Origin: Myroides odoratus DSM 2801
Lineage (GTDB): Bacteria > Bacteroidota > Bacteroidia > Flavobacteriales > Flavobacteriaceae
NCBI RefSeq assembly: GCF_000243275.1
Contig: NZ_CM001437.1
Coordinates: 3,283,192 to 3,347,191, forward strand
DNA length: 64,000 nt
Reading direction: 5' to 3'
The notes under the pieces are model-generated. The model was not told the origin of the DNA and made no database searches. It saw only the letters and a list, made by a program, of their open reading frames with translations. The position numbers and the translations under genes were made by a program. Numbering within the stretch: the first letter of the stretch is position 1; every line of letters begins with the position of its first letter. This document shows, in pieces, positions 8,445 to 17,902 of this stretch.

Positions 8445-9836
8445 ATGAAAAAATACGTATATATCATACCCCTTGCTTTGGTCTTTACTGCTTGTAAAGT
8501 GGGAAAAGATTATGAGCGACCTGCTTTGGATACTCCGGATCAATTTTATGTCAATCCGCAGGTTGATAGTTCAGCTAATACTATGGCTGAGTTATCTTGG
8601 CAAAACTTTTTTGGTCAGGAAGAGTTAGCGCATTATGTTCAATTGGCTTTGGATCAAAATACCGATTTGCAATTGGCCATTAAAAATATAGACCAGGTAA
8701 ATTTGCTATACAAACAGTCTAAAATGGCCTTGTTGCCTAGCTTAACCATGCAAGCCACTGGAAACCACACAGAGTGGTCTAAGAACAGCGAGATTGCACA
8801 AACCGGAGTTTCGCGTATTAGCAAGGATTATACTGCGCGTTTAGATTTGTCATGGGAATTGGATGTTTGGGGAAAGCTTAGACGAGAAAAAGAAGCGGCT
8901 TTGGCTTCTTATATGCAAACACAAGAAGTAAAAAGAGCCATTCAAAATAGATTAGTAGCTGAAGTAGCTACGGCTTATATCAATTTGTTGATGTTGGACG
9001 AGCAGTTGCGCATTGCAGAAGAAGGATTGGTGCTACGCGAAAAAACATTCGCCTTGACGCAAAAAATGTATGAGATTGGAAACGAGTCAAGTATAGCGGT
9101 TCAACAAGCAGAAGCCCAATGGTTAGAGGCGCAGGAATTACTTCCGCAAATCGAACAAGAAATTGCGTTGCAGGAAAGCGCCTTGGGGGTTTTACTCAAT
9201 CATTTTCCACAAAAGATTCATCGTACAACCTCTATTAATGCACTGCAATTTTCAACGGATTTGAATACAGGCGTACCTGCGGAATTCCTAAGTCAACGTC
9301 CGGATATTCAAATTGCAGAATTGGAATTGAGGAAAGCGAATGCAAAAGCAGGAGCTGCACAAGGAGAGATGTATCCAAGCTTAACTATTTCAGCTCAAGG
9401 TGGATTGAATGCGATCGAAGCTTCTCAATGGTTTAATACCCCTGCTTCTTTATTTGGAACGGTAATCGGAGGATTGGTACAACCCATTTTTCAACAGAAA
9501 AAATTGAGAACGGCGTATGAAATTGCTGTAATTGAAAGAGAAAAAGCAGCCATTAGCTTTAAAAATGCGGTTGTAGTTGGTTATGCTGATGTGCATGATG
9601 CTTTGGTGAAAATGGATAAACTGCAAGAAAGAGAAAAAGTAGTACAGCAACGCGTCCTACTTTTAAATACGTCCTTGGACAATATTCAAGTGATGTTTGG
9701 ATTGGATAAAGCTTCTTATTTAGAAGTGGTTAATGCGCAAGCATTAGCCTTGCAAAGTAATTTAAACTATGCAGAATTAAAACGCGACTACTTAGCGTCA
9801 AAAATTGATTTATACCGCGCTTTAGGCGGACACTAA
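8445..9836 (+). CDS. Outer-membrane efflux channel (NodT/OprM family)
   Basis: The 463-residue lipoprotein starts MKKYVYIIPLALVFTAC with Cys17 and the family-typical KVGKDYERP just after it. Two repeated outer-membrane efflux protein regions follow (about residues 60-250 and 275-455), with long amphipathic helices and the duplicated pattern LDLSWELDVWGKL. It forms the trimeric exit duct for the upstream pump. The ATG at 8445 is chosen because it gives a lipoprotein signal. In-frame codons further upstream lie inside the permease gene. Confidence 0.93.
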   Translation: MKKYVYIIPLALVFTACKVGKDYERPALDTPDQFYVNPQVDSSANTMAELSWQNFFGQEELAHYVQLALDQNTDLQLAIKNIDQVNLLYKQSKMALLPSLTMQATGNHTEWSKNSEIAQTGVSRISKDYTARLDLSWELDVWGKLRREKEAALASYMQTQEVKRAIQNRLVAEVATAYINLLMLDEQLRIAEEGLVLREKTFALTQKMYEIGNESSIAVQQAEAQWLEAQELLPQIEQEIALQESALGVLLNHFPQKIHRTTSINALQFSTDLNTGVPAEFLSQRPDIQIAELELRKANAKAGAAQGEMYPSLTISAQGGLNAIEASQWFNTPASLFGTVIGGLVQPIFQQKKLRTAYEIAVIEREKAAISFKNAVVVGYADVHDALVKMDKLQEREKVVQQRVLLLNTSLDNIQVMFGLDKASYLEVVNAQALALQSNLNYAELKRDYLASKIDLYRALGGH

Positions 9837-9860
9837 TCACAAGTGTTGTTGTGAATAAAA

Positions 9861-9898
9861 AAAGACTGGCTTCTTCTCCTTGAGGAAGTCAGTTTTTG
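9861..9898 (+). terminator. Rho-independent terminator
   Basis: A 13-base stem (AAAGACTGGCTTC with GAAGTCAGTTTTT, including two G-U pairs) runs into a T tract. It ends the first pump operon. Confidence 0.75.
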
Positions 9899-9954
9899 TT
9901 TTTAGACAATTTGAAGGTGTGTAGAAGAAAATGAAAATCGAGCGTGAAAAGAAC

Positions 9955-9985
9955 TTTAAAATCGGAGGATTGTTAGTTATATTTG
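9955..9985 (+). promoter_or_regulatory. Bacteroidota-type promoter
   Basis: TTTA at 9955-9958, a 19-base spacer and a perfect TATATTTG at 9978-9985 match the TTTG-N19-TAnnTTTG pattern with one mismatch. It lies just upstream of the ATG at 10007 and would start the second efflux cluster. Confidence 0.6.
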
Positions 9986-10006
9986 TAACTCTTATTGAAA
10001 CAAGTT

Positions 10007-11143
10007 ATGAAGAATACAAAAGTTAGAGCGCAACAAATTATTATGACGGTGGGCTGTATTGTTTTTTTGGTTTGGGTGGGCATTCGCGGAATGAATGAAC
10101 GCGCAGGTGAAACAAAAGAAACGAATGCAACAGGAGAAGAACAGTTGCCTCTTGCTTCAGAAGGCGTACAGGTGCAACCTGTTTCAGAAGAGGTTATTGT
10201 TGTCAATCAAACCTATGCAACACAAATGGCTCCAGCGCCTTCTATTGCGATGCGTGCAGATAGAGGAGGAGAACTCGTACAGTTAAAAGTAGATGTCAAT
10301 AGTCGCATTGAAGTAGGACAGGAAATTGCCTTGATGCGCGTGACGCAAGGAGATACGCTTGGTTTGGGCAAAGCGACACGAAAAGCAAAAGAAGCGAAGC
10401 AAGTGGTCAAAGAGCAATTGGAACAACTATTGGCGATTGATCGAGGGGAAGATGGAACAGAAGCCAAAGACAAATATGAAAAGCAGTATGAGGCCTACAA
10501 TACAGCTAAAAAAGAAGCTGCTGTGTATGAGGAACAAATCAATAAAATAACTTCATCCACGAATGTCGTTGCAGTAGAAAAAGCAATCAAAGCCACTAGT
10601 GCAGGGGTTGTTAAACAGATTCTAGTAGGAGCAGGTAGAACCATTGAGGTGAATCAACCTTTATTAATGTTGCAACAAGGACAAGCGAAATCAGTACAAA
10701 TTGCAGTGACGAGTGAGAACTATTTACTCTTGCGCAATCATTTACAACAAACGAGAGCTAAAGTTGTTTTTCAAGATCAATCTGCTTTACAATTACCCGC
10801 TTCTGTTTTGGAATCTTTTACCCAACAATCCATTAATGAAGACGGAAAAATAATCATGGCCTTAAATGTATCTTCTATTCCCAATATACAAGATATTCGA
10901 AAACTAGACTTGAGTATTTTGAATATACCGACGAAAGTATTGGATGAAAAAGCACTGTTCACACGTGACAATACAACGTATATCTGGACGGTTAATGAAG
11001 CCAATTTAGCTGAGGCAACGCCTGTTGTGGTTGTGAAAAAAGAAGGTGGAAAAGCGTATGTACAAAAAGGAAATGCTACTTGGAATCGCGTCTTAGTAGG
11101 CGATTTAAAAACCGTAAAAGAAGGCGATACGTTCGAAAAATAA
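10007..11143 (+). CDS. HlyD-family periplasmic adaptor-like protein
   Basis: The 378-residue protein has one N-terminal membrane segment (residues about 10-28) and no lipobox. A lipoyl-like half-motif (RADRGGELVQLKVDVNSRIEVG), a short charged helical region (about 125-180), a second lipoyl half (IKATSAGVVKQILVGAGRTIEV) and a C-terminal beta-barrel part follow. This is the architecture of membrane-fusion proteins. It lies before a TolC-RND-adaptor set that already has its own lipoprotein adaptor at 16296, so it may be a second adaptor or have diverged to another role. The start at ATG 10007 is preferred over an in-frame TTG at 9995. Confidence 0.75.
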   Translation: MKNTKVRAQQIIMTVGCIVFLVWVGIRGMNERAGETKETNATGEEQLPLASEGVQVQPVSEEVIVVNQTYATQMAPAPSIAMRADRGGELVQLKVDVNSRIEVGQEIALMRVTQGDTLGLGKATRKAKEAKQVVKEQLEQLLAIDRGEDGTEAKDKYEKQYEAYNTAKKEAAVYEEQINKITSSTNVVAVEKAIKATSAGVVKQILVGAGRTIEVNQPLLMLQQGQAKSVQIAVTSENYLLLRNHLQQTRAKVVFQDQSALQLPASVLESFTQQSINEDGKIIMALNVSSIPNIQDIRKLDLSILNIPTKVLDEKALFTRDNTTYIWTVNEANLAEATPVVVVKKEGGKAYVQKGNATWNRVLVGDLKTVKEGDTFEK

Positions 11144-11241
11144 TCTTCCCTAAGTTGTAGGCTTCCTTGTGAAATTATACAACAGATTCCAAAAATTATG
11201 TAATACTCTTTTGTGTAGGAGTTGATATCTTCGCCCTATAT

Positions 11242-11655
11242 ATGAAGAGAATATTAGTCATACTATTTGGTATTATGTACTTCTTTTTAGCCTCTGGCTT
11301 TAGTACATATCAGCACATCTGCAGAGGATTGGTGCAGCAAACGAGTATGGCTTTTGCTCAAAACGCAGAAGAAAATTGTGCATTCTGTAGCAAAAAAGGA
11401 AAAACGGTTAACGAACCAAAGAAGAATTGCTGTCAAGACAAAGTTGAAGTTGTAAAAGTAAAGTCGGAAGTACAGAATTCAACATTTAAGGTGCTTAAAG
11501 TTTCGTTTTTTGTTGATGCTATCTTGCACCGTTATTTTGGTGCAGTGTACGAATTTATTGCTGCACCAAAAGAGGTATTAAATCCCTATATATATTACCT
11601 GTATGTAACAAAGGAAATTCCTTTGTATATCAAGCATTGCGTGTATCGAATTTGA
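11242..11655 (+). CDS. Small exported Cys-rich protein (HYC_CC_PP-like)
   Basis: The 137-residue protein begins with a hydrophobic signal (MKRILVILFGIMYFFLASG). A YQHICRG motif, CAFCSKK and KKNCCQDK follow, six cysteines in all. The HxC...CC pattern recalls the small Bacteroidota HYC_CC_PP proteins that sit beside TolC/RND metal efflux genes, although the first motif is HIC rather than HYC and no clear Pro-Pro is present. I infer a periplasmic metal-binding role in the same cluster. The family call is tentative. Confidence 0.55.
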   Translation: MKRILVILFGIMYFFLASGFSTYQHICRGLVQQTSMAFAQNAEENCAFCSKKGKTVNEPKKNCCQDKVEVVKVKSEVQNSTFKVLKVSFFVDAILHRYFGAVYEFIAAPKEVLNPYIYYLYVTKEIPLYIKHCVYRI

Positions 11656-11736
11656 TTTATACAAGACACTTTGAAGGTATCTGCCCCTTAGGCTAGATAC
11701 GGCTGAGTTATTGTATAATTAAACGCGTGATTTGAA

Positions 11737-13125
11737 ATGAAATTCAATACAATAGCGTGCGTTGTTTTATGGTGTGCAGCAAGTGCTGTATCTGCCCAAA
11801 CACTTACTTTGGAACAGGCCATTGAGCAAGTTACCCAACGCTATCCCCTCATAAAAAGTAAAGAAGCCCAACTACAAGCTTCCATTTACAATACCCAAAA
11901 CCAAAAGGGAAATTATTTTCCAGATTTAACGTTCGGTGCTCAACAAAGCTACGGAACAATTAATGCACAAAACGGACCTTTATATGCCTATGGCGGATTA
12001 GGCTCTGCAGCTACTTCTATGCCTTTGGCAGAACAGAATTGGAATGCAGCCTTTGGATCGTTGTATTTTGCCAATGTCAATTGGAATTTATTTTCCTTTG
12101 GTAAAACACGCCAAGGCGTAGCCATGACAAAAGCCCAACAAGGCGTCGCTCAACAGGACCTGGCTCAAGAGATTTTCAAGCAGCAAGTGAAGGCGAGTGC
12201 CACTTATTTTAATTTACTAGCAGCACAACGCATTGTTGAGGTACAACAGCGAAATCTAGAGCGCGCAAAAGTGTTCTATACAGTTACGGCTGCAAAAGTA
12301 AAGAGTGGATTAATTGCTCAAGTTGATGAGCGCTTGGCGCAAGCTGAAGTAGCTTTTGCTGAAACGACCTACATTAAAGCGTATGACAAGGAATTAGAAT
12401 GGGACAAACAACTTTCTGATTTATTGGATATCGAGCGTCAATCGTATGAATTAGATTCGCTTTTCTATACAGCGAAGCCGCTGGTATTTGAACAAGAATA
12501 TACCTTAGAGCATCATCCCATTTTACAATGGCAAGAACAACGCGTGAAGCAAAGCCAAACGATGGAAAAACTCGTACATCGCGGTAGCTTACCTCAGTTG
12601 AACGCATTTGGAATTATTCAAGGTAGAGGCTCTGGTTTCGATTGGAACTACGTACAAGATAATACTGCATTTACTAAGAACTACAGCAATGGCGTAGGAA
12701 TTGATCGCAGTAATTATTTGGTAGGATTGCAGTTGACGTGGAATATTTCGCATTTTTTCCGAACAACATCCAAAGTAAAAGAGCAAGAAAAAATTTCTCA
12801 AAGCTTGCAAGAGGAATATGCAAAAATGGATCGTGAATTAACAAACCAAGTGTTGTTAACGAAAGAGCAGTATGATAATGCGGCGAGCATTTTGACACAC
12901 AGTACAATTGAAGTACAGGCGGCTACTGTTGCTTTTAATCAGCAACAAGCCTTGTATGAAAATGGGTTGAGCGATTTAGTTGCTTTTACTCAAGCTTTGT
13001 ACACGTTACAACGTGCTGAAATTGCATTTGAAGTGGCTCAAAATAACATTTGGCAAGCACTTTTAATGCAGGCTTCTGCTCAAGGAGATATTCAACTTTT
13101 AGTCAACGCTATTCCCCAAAAATAA
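11737..13125 (+). CDS. TolC-family outer-membrane efflux protein
   Basis: The 462-residue protein has a cleavable signal ending SAVSAQ and then LTLEQAIEQVTQRYPLI, the usual N-terminal helix of TolC relatives. Two efflux-protein repeats of long coiled helices follow (about 40-230 and 265-455). It lacks a lipobox, unlike the first channel at 8445. Six bases separate its stop from the RND permease, so the two are co-transcribed and should form one tripartite exporter with the adaptor at 16296. Confidence 0.9.
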   Translation: MKFNTIACVVLWCAASAVSAQTLTLEQAIEQVTQRYPLIKSKEAQLQASIYNTQNQKGNYFPDLTFGAQQSYGTINAQNGPLYAYGGLGSAATSMPLAEQNWNAAFGSLYFANVNWNLFSFGKTRQGVAMTKAQQGVAQQDLAQEIFKQQVKASATYFNLLAAQRIVEVQQRNLERAKVFYTVTAAKVKSGLIAQVDERLAQAEVAFAETTYIKAYDKELEWDKQLSDLLDIERQSYELDSLFYTAKPLVFEQEYTLEHHPILQWQEQRVKQSQTMEKLVHRGSLPQLNAFGIIQGRGSGFDWNYVQDNTAFTKNYSNGVGIDRSNYLVGLQLTWNISHFFRTTSKVKEQEKISQSLQEEYAKMDRELTNQVLLTKEQYDNAASILTHSTIEVQAATVAFNQQQALYENGLSDLVAFTQALYTLQRAEIAFEVAQNNIWQALLMQASAQGDIQLLVNAIPQK

Positions 13126-13131
13126 TAGAAT

Positions 13132-16100
13132 ATGAATTTAATTCGTTTTGCCTTGCGCAAACCGATATCTATTATGGTATTGGTTATAGGCTTGTTGTTC
13201 TTTGGATTTAAATCATCCAAAGAGATTCAGGTGGATATTTTACCTGAGATGAATCTACCGGTGGTGTATATTGCCCATTCATTTAATGGATATACGCCAC
13301 AACAAATGGAAGGTTATTTTACCAAGATGTATGTAAATATGATGCTTTTTGCCAATGGGATTAAAAGTATCGATACTAAAAATACACAAGGATTAACCTT
13401 AATGAAAATTGAGTTTTACGAGGGAACAGATATGGGAGAGGCGATTGCTTCTATCTCAGCCCTGTCCAACCGTTCTGTGATTTTCTTACCTCCAGGCGCT
13501 CCACCGCCATTCATTATTCGTTTTGATGCCTCTTCTCAACCTGTGGGACAGTTGGTGTTTCGCTCTGAAACAAAAACGAATAACGAATTGCAAGATATCG
13601 CCAATTTCGTGGCACGTCCTTTCTTGATTAAAATTCCAGGAATGACGACGGCACCTCCTTTTGGTGGTTCTCCACGTACGATTGAGATTAATATTGATCC
13701 GAATAAACTGCGCACGCACCAGATGAGTCCCGAACAAATCGTGGAGGCGATAAGCAGACAAAACGTAACCATGCCATCAGGAAACGTATATGTAGGAGAG
13801 AAGAATTACTTGACTCCGACCAATAATACGCTTAAAACGGTGGAAGAATTCGGTGATATTCCGTTGTTTAAAGGACAAGTAGACAACGTTTATTTACGCG
13901 ATGTTGCTACGGTAAAAGATGGAGCTGATATTACAACAGGATATGCACTTGTGGACGGAAAACGCTCGGTTTACATTAATATTGCCAAGTCAGGGAAAGC
14001 CTCTACGTATGATGTTGTACAACAGTTGAAAAAGTCAATTCCACATATTCAGAATAACCTACCGGATGATGTGAAAATTTCGTACGAATTTGACCAATCA
14101 GTCAACGTAATTAATGCGGTAAAAAGCTTAATTGTAGAAGGTGTTCTAGGGGCGTTATTAACAGGGTTAATGGTCTTGTTGTTCTTGCGTGACCCAAGAG
14201 GAGCCTTGATTGTAATCCTAACGATTCCAATTGCTATTATTTCCTCTGTTTTGTTCTTGAAATTATTTGGACAAACCATCAATATCATGACGTTGTCTGG
14301 ATTGGCTTTAGCTATTGGTATTTTGGTGGATGAGAGTACGGTAACGATTGAGAATATACACCAGCATTTTGCCCTCGGTAAGAGTAAGGTCCAAGCCATT
14401 TGGGATGCTTGTAAAGAGATTGCCTTTCCAAAGCTATTAATTCTATTCAGCATCTTAGCTGTGTTTGCTCCTGCATTCATGATGACGGGTATTCCAGGTG
14501 CCTTATTTATGCCTTTGGCTATGGCTATTGGATTTGCGATGACCGTTTCTTTCTTGCTTTCTCAGACGTTTGTGCCTATTATGGCGAACTGGATCATGAA
14601 ATACAATCCAGAGAAACACGCAATTTCGGAAGAAGCTAAAGGGTTTGATAAATTCAAGAATCGCATGGTGGCTCAAATTGAGAAACTGATGCCCCTGAAG
14701 AAAATTATTGCCGTAGGGTCTATTGTATTTGCTTTGTTAGCCGTAGCGTTTATGTACCAAAACATCGGTAAAGACGTTTTGCCAACGGTGAATTCAAGTC
14801 AGGTACAAATGCGTATTACTGCACCAGAGGGAACGCGTATTGAGCATACCGAAATGAAGGTGAAAAAGTTATTAGCTGAATTAGAAGATTTATTTGGCAA
14901 GGATAAGATTGCTATTTCATCTGCTTTCGTGGGACAACACCCTTCTTCGTTTGCCGTGAGTCCAATCTACCTGTATAATGCAGGTCCACATGAAGCCTCT
15001 ATGCAGATTGCCTTTAAAGATTTTAGTGGAAATACAGATGAACTAAAGGATCAAATCCGCGAGCGCATTCAGGCGACATTACCTGAATTGAAATTGACGT
15101 TTGAACCAATCGAATTGACGGAGAAAATTTTAAGTCAAGGAACGAATACACCAATCGAAATCCGCGTTTCAGGGATGATGCGTAAAATGAATATGATGAC
15201 TGCTAATAAGCTATTGACGAAGTTGAAGGGCATCGATTATATGCGTGATCAGCAGATGCCCATTTCGATGAATTATCCCGCGTATGAGATTAATATTGAT
15301 CGTGTTCGCGCCGCTCAATTGGGATTAGATGCAATGGATATTGCTAAATCATTGGTTGCCACAACGGCTTCATCGCGCTATACAAACCGCAATATGTGGG
15401 TAGGGGGTATGATGGGAATTGCCTATGACGTACAAGTACAAATGCCCCAAAATCAATTGAATAGCAAAGAAGAGTTAGAGAATATTCCTTTGAGTAAAAA
15501 TGCAGATCGCCCTGTATTGAGTGATGTAGCAACAATTACGGAGTCTAAAGTATTGGCAGAGAGTTATAACGAAGGAACGATGGGGTATGTTACTGTAATA
15601 GCGAACGTGCATAAAACCGACTTGAATCGCGCCAAAGAAGATGTAGAAAAAGCGATTGCTGAATTGGGAGAATTGCCTAAAGGAGTAAACGTAGAATTGA
15701 TGGGAATGGCACCTGTATTGGATGATACAATGAAAAGTTTAGCCGGTGGTTTATTGGTTGCTATTGTTGTGATTTTCTTGATGCTTACGGCTAATTTTCA
15801 ATCGTTTAAAGTGTCGTTTGTGATCTTAACTACGGTGCCTTTCGTAATGTTGGGGTCTTTGTTACTGCTCAAAGCAACTGGATCCACAGTGAACTTACAG
15901 TCCTACATGGGAATTATCATGTCCGTCGGAGTATCCATTGCGAATGCTGTACTCTTGATTAACAACGCAGAAACGCTGCGCAAGATTGGATGGACCTCTA
16001 CAGCTGCGGCCATTGAAGCAACTAAATTGCGTATTCGCCCAATTGCCATGACTACTTTAGCGATGATTGCAGGAATGCTACCGATGGCTATCGGACATGG

Positions 16101-16290
16101 AGAAGGAAGTGAGCAAGTAGCTCCATTAGGACGAGCTGTAATTGGTGGATTGTTAGCCTCAACCATTTCGGTATTGGTGATTTTACCCATGGTATTTGCT
16201 TGGGTGATGAATAAAGTAAACAGACAATCTCCTTCTTTAGATCCAGAAGATACCGAAAGCATTCACTATATACCGACTGAAAACAAATAA
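13132..16290 (+). CDS. RND efflux permease of a second pump
   Basis: The 1052-residue protein has the full twelve-helix RND layout with two large periplasmic loops. Helix 4 reads GLALAIGILVDESTVTIENIH with Asp400-Glu401 in place of the Asp-Asp pair of HAE1 pumps. The second half holds LMGMAPVLDDTMKSLAGG and VGVSIANAVLLINNAE in place of the GLLAKNA motif, so the helix-10 lysine is absent. It therefore belongs to a divergent RND branch. The surrounding TRASH, HMA-AraC and Cys-rich genes point to metal ions as substrate, but that is inference from context. Confidence 0.9.
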   Translation: MNLIRFALRKPISIMVLVIGLLFFGFKSSKEIQVDILPEMNLPVVYIAHSFNGYTPQQMEGYFTKMYVNMMLFANGIKSIDTKNTQGLTLMKIEFYEGTDMGEAIASISALSNRSVIFLPPGAPPPFIIRFDASSQPVGQLVFRSETKTNNELQDIANFVARPFLIKIPGMTTAPPFGGSPRTIEINIDPNKLRTHQMSPEQIVEAISRQNVTMPSGNVYVGEKNYLTPTNNTLKTVEEFGDIPLFKGQVDNVYLRDVATVKDGADITTGYALVDGKRSVYINIAKSGKASTYDVVQQLKKSIPHIQNNLPDDVKISYEFDQSVNVINAVKSLIVEGVLGALLTGLMVLLFLRDPRGALIVILTIPIAIISSVLFLKLFGQTINIMTLSGLALAIGILVDESTVTIENIHQHFALGKSKVQAIWDACKEIAFPKLLILFSILAVFAPAFMMTGIPGALFMPLAMAIGFAMTVSFLLSQTFVPIMANWIMKYNPEKHAISEEAKGFDKFKNRMVAQIEKLMPLKKIIAVGSIVFALLAVAFMYQNIGKDVLPTVNSSQVQMRITAPEGTRIEHTEMKVKKLLAELEDLFGKDKIAISSAFVGQHPSSFAVSPIYLYNAGPHEASMQIAFKDFSGNTDELKDQIRERIQATLPELKLTFEPIELTEKILSQGTNTPIEIRVSGMMRKMNMMTANKLLTKLKGIDYMRDQQMPISMNYPAYEINIDRVRAAQLGLDAMDIAKSLVATTASSRYTNRNMWVGGMMGIAYDVQVQMPQNQLNSKEELENIPLSKNADRPVLSDVATITESKVLAESYNEGTMGYVTVIANVHKTDLNRAKEDVEKAIAELGELPKGVNVELMGMAPVLDDTMKSLAGGLLVAIVVIFLMLTANFQSFKVSFVILTTVPFVMLGSLLLLKATGSTVNLQSYMGIIMSVGVSIANAVLLINNAETLRKIGWTSTAAAIEATKLRIRPIAMTTLAMIAGMLPMAIGHGEGSEQVAPLGRAVIGGLLASTISVLVILPMVFAWVMNKVNRQSPSLDPEDTESIHYIPTENK

Positions 16291-16295
16291 GAATC

Positions 16296-17387
16296 ATGAA
16301 AAGAATATATATAACCCTAGTTAGTTTAGTAGTATTAACTGCTTGTGCAGATAAGAAAACGCCAGAAACGGAAGAGAAAAAAGGCGAAACAGGTATGATG
16401 ATGCCTGGGATGAATAACAAAGAAACGGTGGCCATTGAGAAGAGCAATCCTGTGGTTCCTTTACAGTTACCTGGTGAATTGAGAGCCGATCAACGCACGG
16501 AACTATTTGCGAAAGTAAATAGTTATGTGACAGATTTGCGAGTAGATATTGGAGATCACGTAAAAAAGGGACAAGTATTAATGGTGTTAGAAGCACCTGA
16601 GATTCAGGCTCAAGTATCCAATGCTCAAGCGAAGTGGAAAGCCCAAGAAGCAATGTATATTTCGACCAAAGCCACGTACGATCGCACCCTAAAAGCGAAT
16701 GAAACACCGGGTGCAATTGCTCCGGATTACTTAGAGCAGATTACAGCCAAAATGTTAGCAGATAAAGCACAGTTAGCGGCAACAAAATCAGCCTATGAAG
16801 AGATGCAAAATATTGATCAGTATTTGGTTATTCGAGCACCTTTTGATGGAGTTATTACAGATAGACAGGTCGATAAAGGCGCTTATGTGGGGCCAATGAG
16901 TAAAATACCGTTGCTTATTGTAGAAGATATTCATACGCTGCGCTTAAACTTGTCTATTGCAGAGGCCAATACACCTTATATCAAAGAAGGGGATACAGTT
17001 AAGTTTAAAGTGAGAACCTTGCCTCAAAAGGAATTTACAGGTGTGATAACTCGAAAAGCGGGGAGTTTAGATTTGAAACTGCGTGCAGAGCAAATCCAAG
17101 CAGATATCAACAACAAAGAACAGCTGTTGAAACCCAATATGATTGCGGATGTAACCCTACAACTAAAAAGAGAGGAACCGAGTTTCTTTGTGCCTAAATC
17201 AGCCTTAGTAGAAAGTAATTTAGGTGTCTATGTTATTGAAGTACGAGATGGGGTTGCCTATCATATAAAAGTAGCCAAAGGAAGAGTAATGCCAATGATG
17301 GTTGAGGTTTTTGGCGAATTAACTGCAGGAACACAAATCCTGAAGATGGCAACAGAAGAAATTATGCATGAACAAAAAATTAAATAA
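16296..17387 (+). CDS. RND periplasmic adaptor lipoprotein
   Basis: This 363-residue lipoprotein starts MKRIYITLVSLVVLTAC (Cys17). The mature start contains GMMMPGMNNKE, a Met-rich stretch that could bind copper or silver and resembles Met-rich tails on metal-pump adaptors. Lipoyl halves (VNSYVTDLRVDIGDHVKKGQ and VIRAPFDGVITDRQVDKG) flank a helical hairpin, and a barrel domain follows. It starts 5 bases after the permease and ends 4 bases before the TRASH lipoprotein gene, so it is tightly co-expressed with both. Confidence 0.9.
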   Translation: MKRIYITLVSLVVLTACADKKTPETEEKKGETGMMMPGMNNKETVAIEKSNPVVPLQLPGELRADQRTELFAKVNSYVTDLRVDIGDHVKKGQVLMVLEAPEIQAQVSNAQAKWKAQEAMYISTKATYDRTLKANETPGAIAPDYLEQITAKMLADKAQLAATKSAYEEMQNIDQYLVIRAPFDGVITDRQVDKGAYVGPMSKIPLLIVEDIHTLRLNLSIAEANTPYIKEGDTVKFKVRTLPQKEFTGVITRKAGSLDLKLRAEQIQADINNKEQLLKPNMIADVTLQLKREEPSFFVPKSALVESNLGVYVIEVRDGVAYHIKVAKGRVMPMMVEVFGELTAGTQILKMATEEIMHEQKIK

Positions 17388-17391
17388 GAAA

Positions 17392-17856
17392 ATGAAAAGA
17401 CAAGGAATTAAAATCGCAGTAGTATTAGCCGTAAGTGTAGTAGCTATCGCATGTGGAGAAAAAAAGCAAGGAGATAACCAACAAGCAGAAGCCGCTTTAG
17501 AACAGGTGAAAGAAGAAATGAATCACAGCATGGGAGAGCCTGTTGCGTCTTCTGAGAAGTACAAAAAAGGAGATGTGGTTCCCAAGGAATTAGTTTGTAT
17601 GGTGAACGATGCTTTTATGGGGAAAAAACAATTAGAAGTAGAGCATGACGGCAAAATATATTACGGCTGTTGTGCGATGTGTCAATCTAGAATTCCAGAG
17701 GATGAAAGTGTGCGTTACGCCAAAGACCCTTTTACCTTAGAAACAGTAGATAAAGCCGAAGCTTACATTGTCATGATAGGAGACAACGGTGAAGTTGCTT
17801 ATTTTAAAAATGAAGCAAATTACCAACAATTTGTAGCAGAGGCACAGGTTAATTAA
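17392..17856 (+). CDS. TRASH-like metal-binding lipoprotein
   Basis: The 154-residue lipoprotein has a signal ending VVAIAC. Cys69, Cys93, Cys94 and Cys97 give C-X23-CC-X2-C within ELVCMVNDAF and YYGCCAMCQ. This is close to the TRASH/YHS-type metal-binding knuckle (C-X19-22-C-X3-C) used by metallochaperone and sensor proteins. It ends the metal-efflux gene set and may hand copper or a similar ion to the pump. The ATG at 17392 follows the adaptor stop by 4 bases. An in-frame ATG at 17368 lies inside the adaptor gene and would spoil the signal peptide. Confidence 0.78.
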   Translation: MKRQGIKIAVVLAVSVVAIACGEKKQGDNQQAEAALEQVKEEMNHSMGEPVASSEKYKKGDVVPKELVCMVNDAFMGKKQLEVEHDGKIYYGCCAMCQSRIPEDESVRYAKDPFTLETVDKAEAYIVMIGDNGEVAYFKNEANYQQFVAEAQVN

Positions 17857-17864
17857 TTTGTTCC

Positions 17865-17896
17865 ATAGGGAAGTAGTTCCTACTTCCCTATATTTT
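17865..17896 (+). terminator. Terminator just before the AraC gene
   Basis: ATAGGGAAGTAG and CTACTTCCCTAT form a perfect 12-base stem with a 3-base loop, followed by ATTTTT. The next ATG is only 7 bases beyond the T tract, so the hairpin either ends the efflux transcript or attenuates read-through into the regulator gene. Confidence 0.8.
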
Positions 17897-17902
17897 TAAA
17901 GT

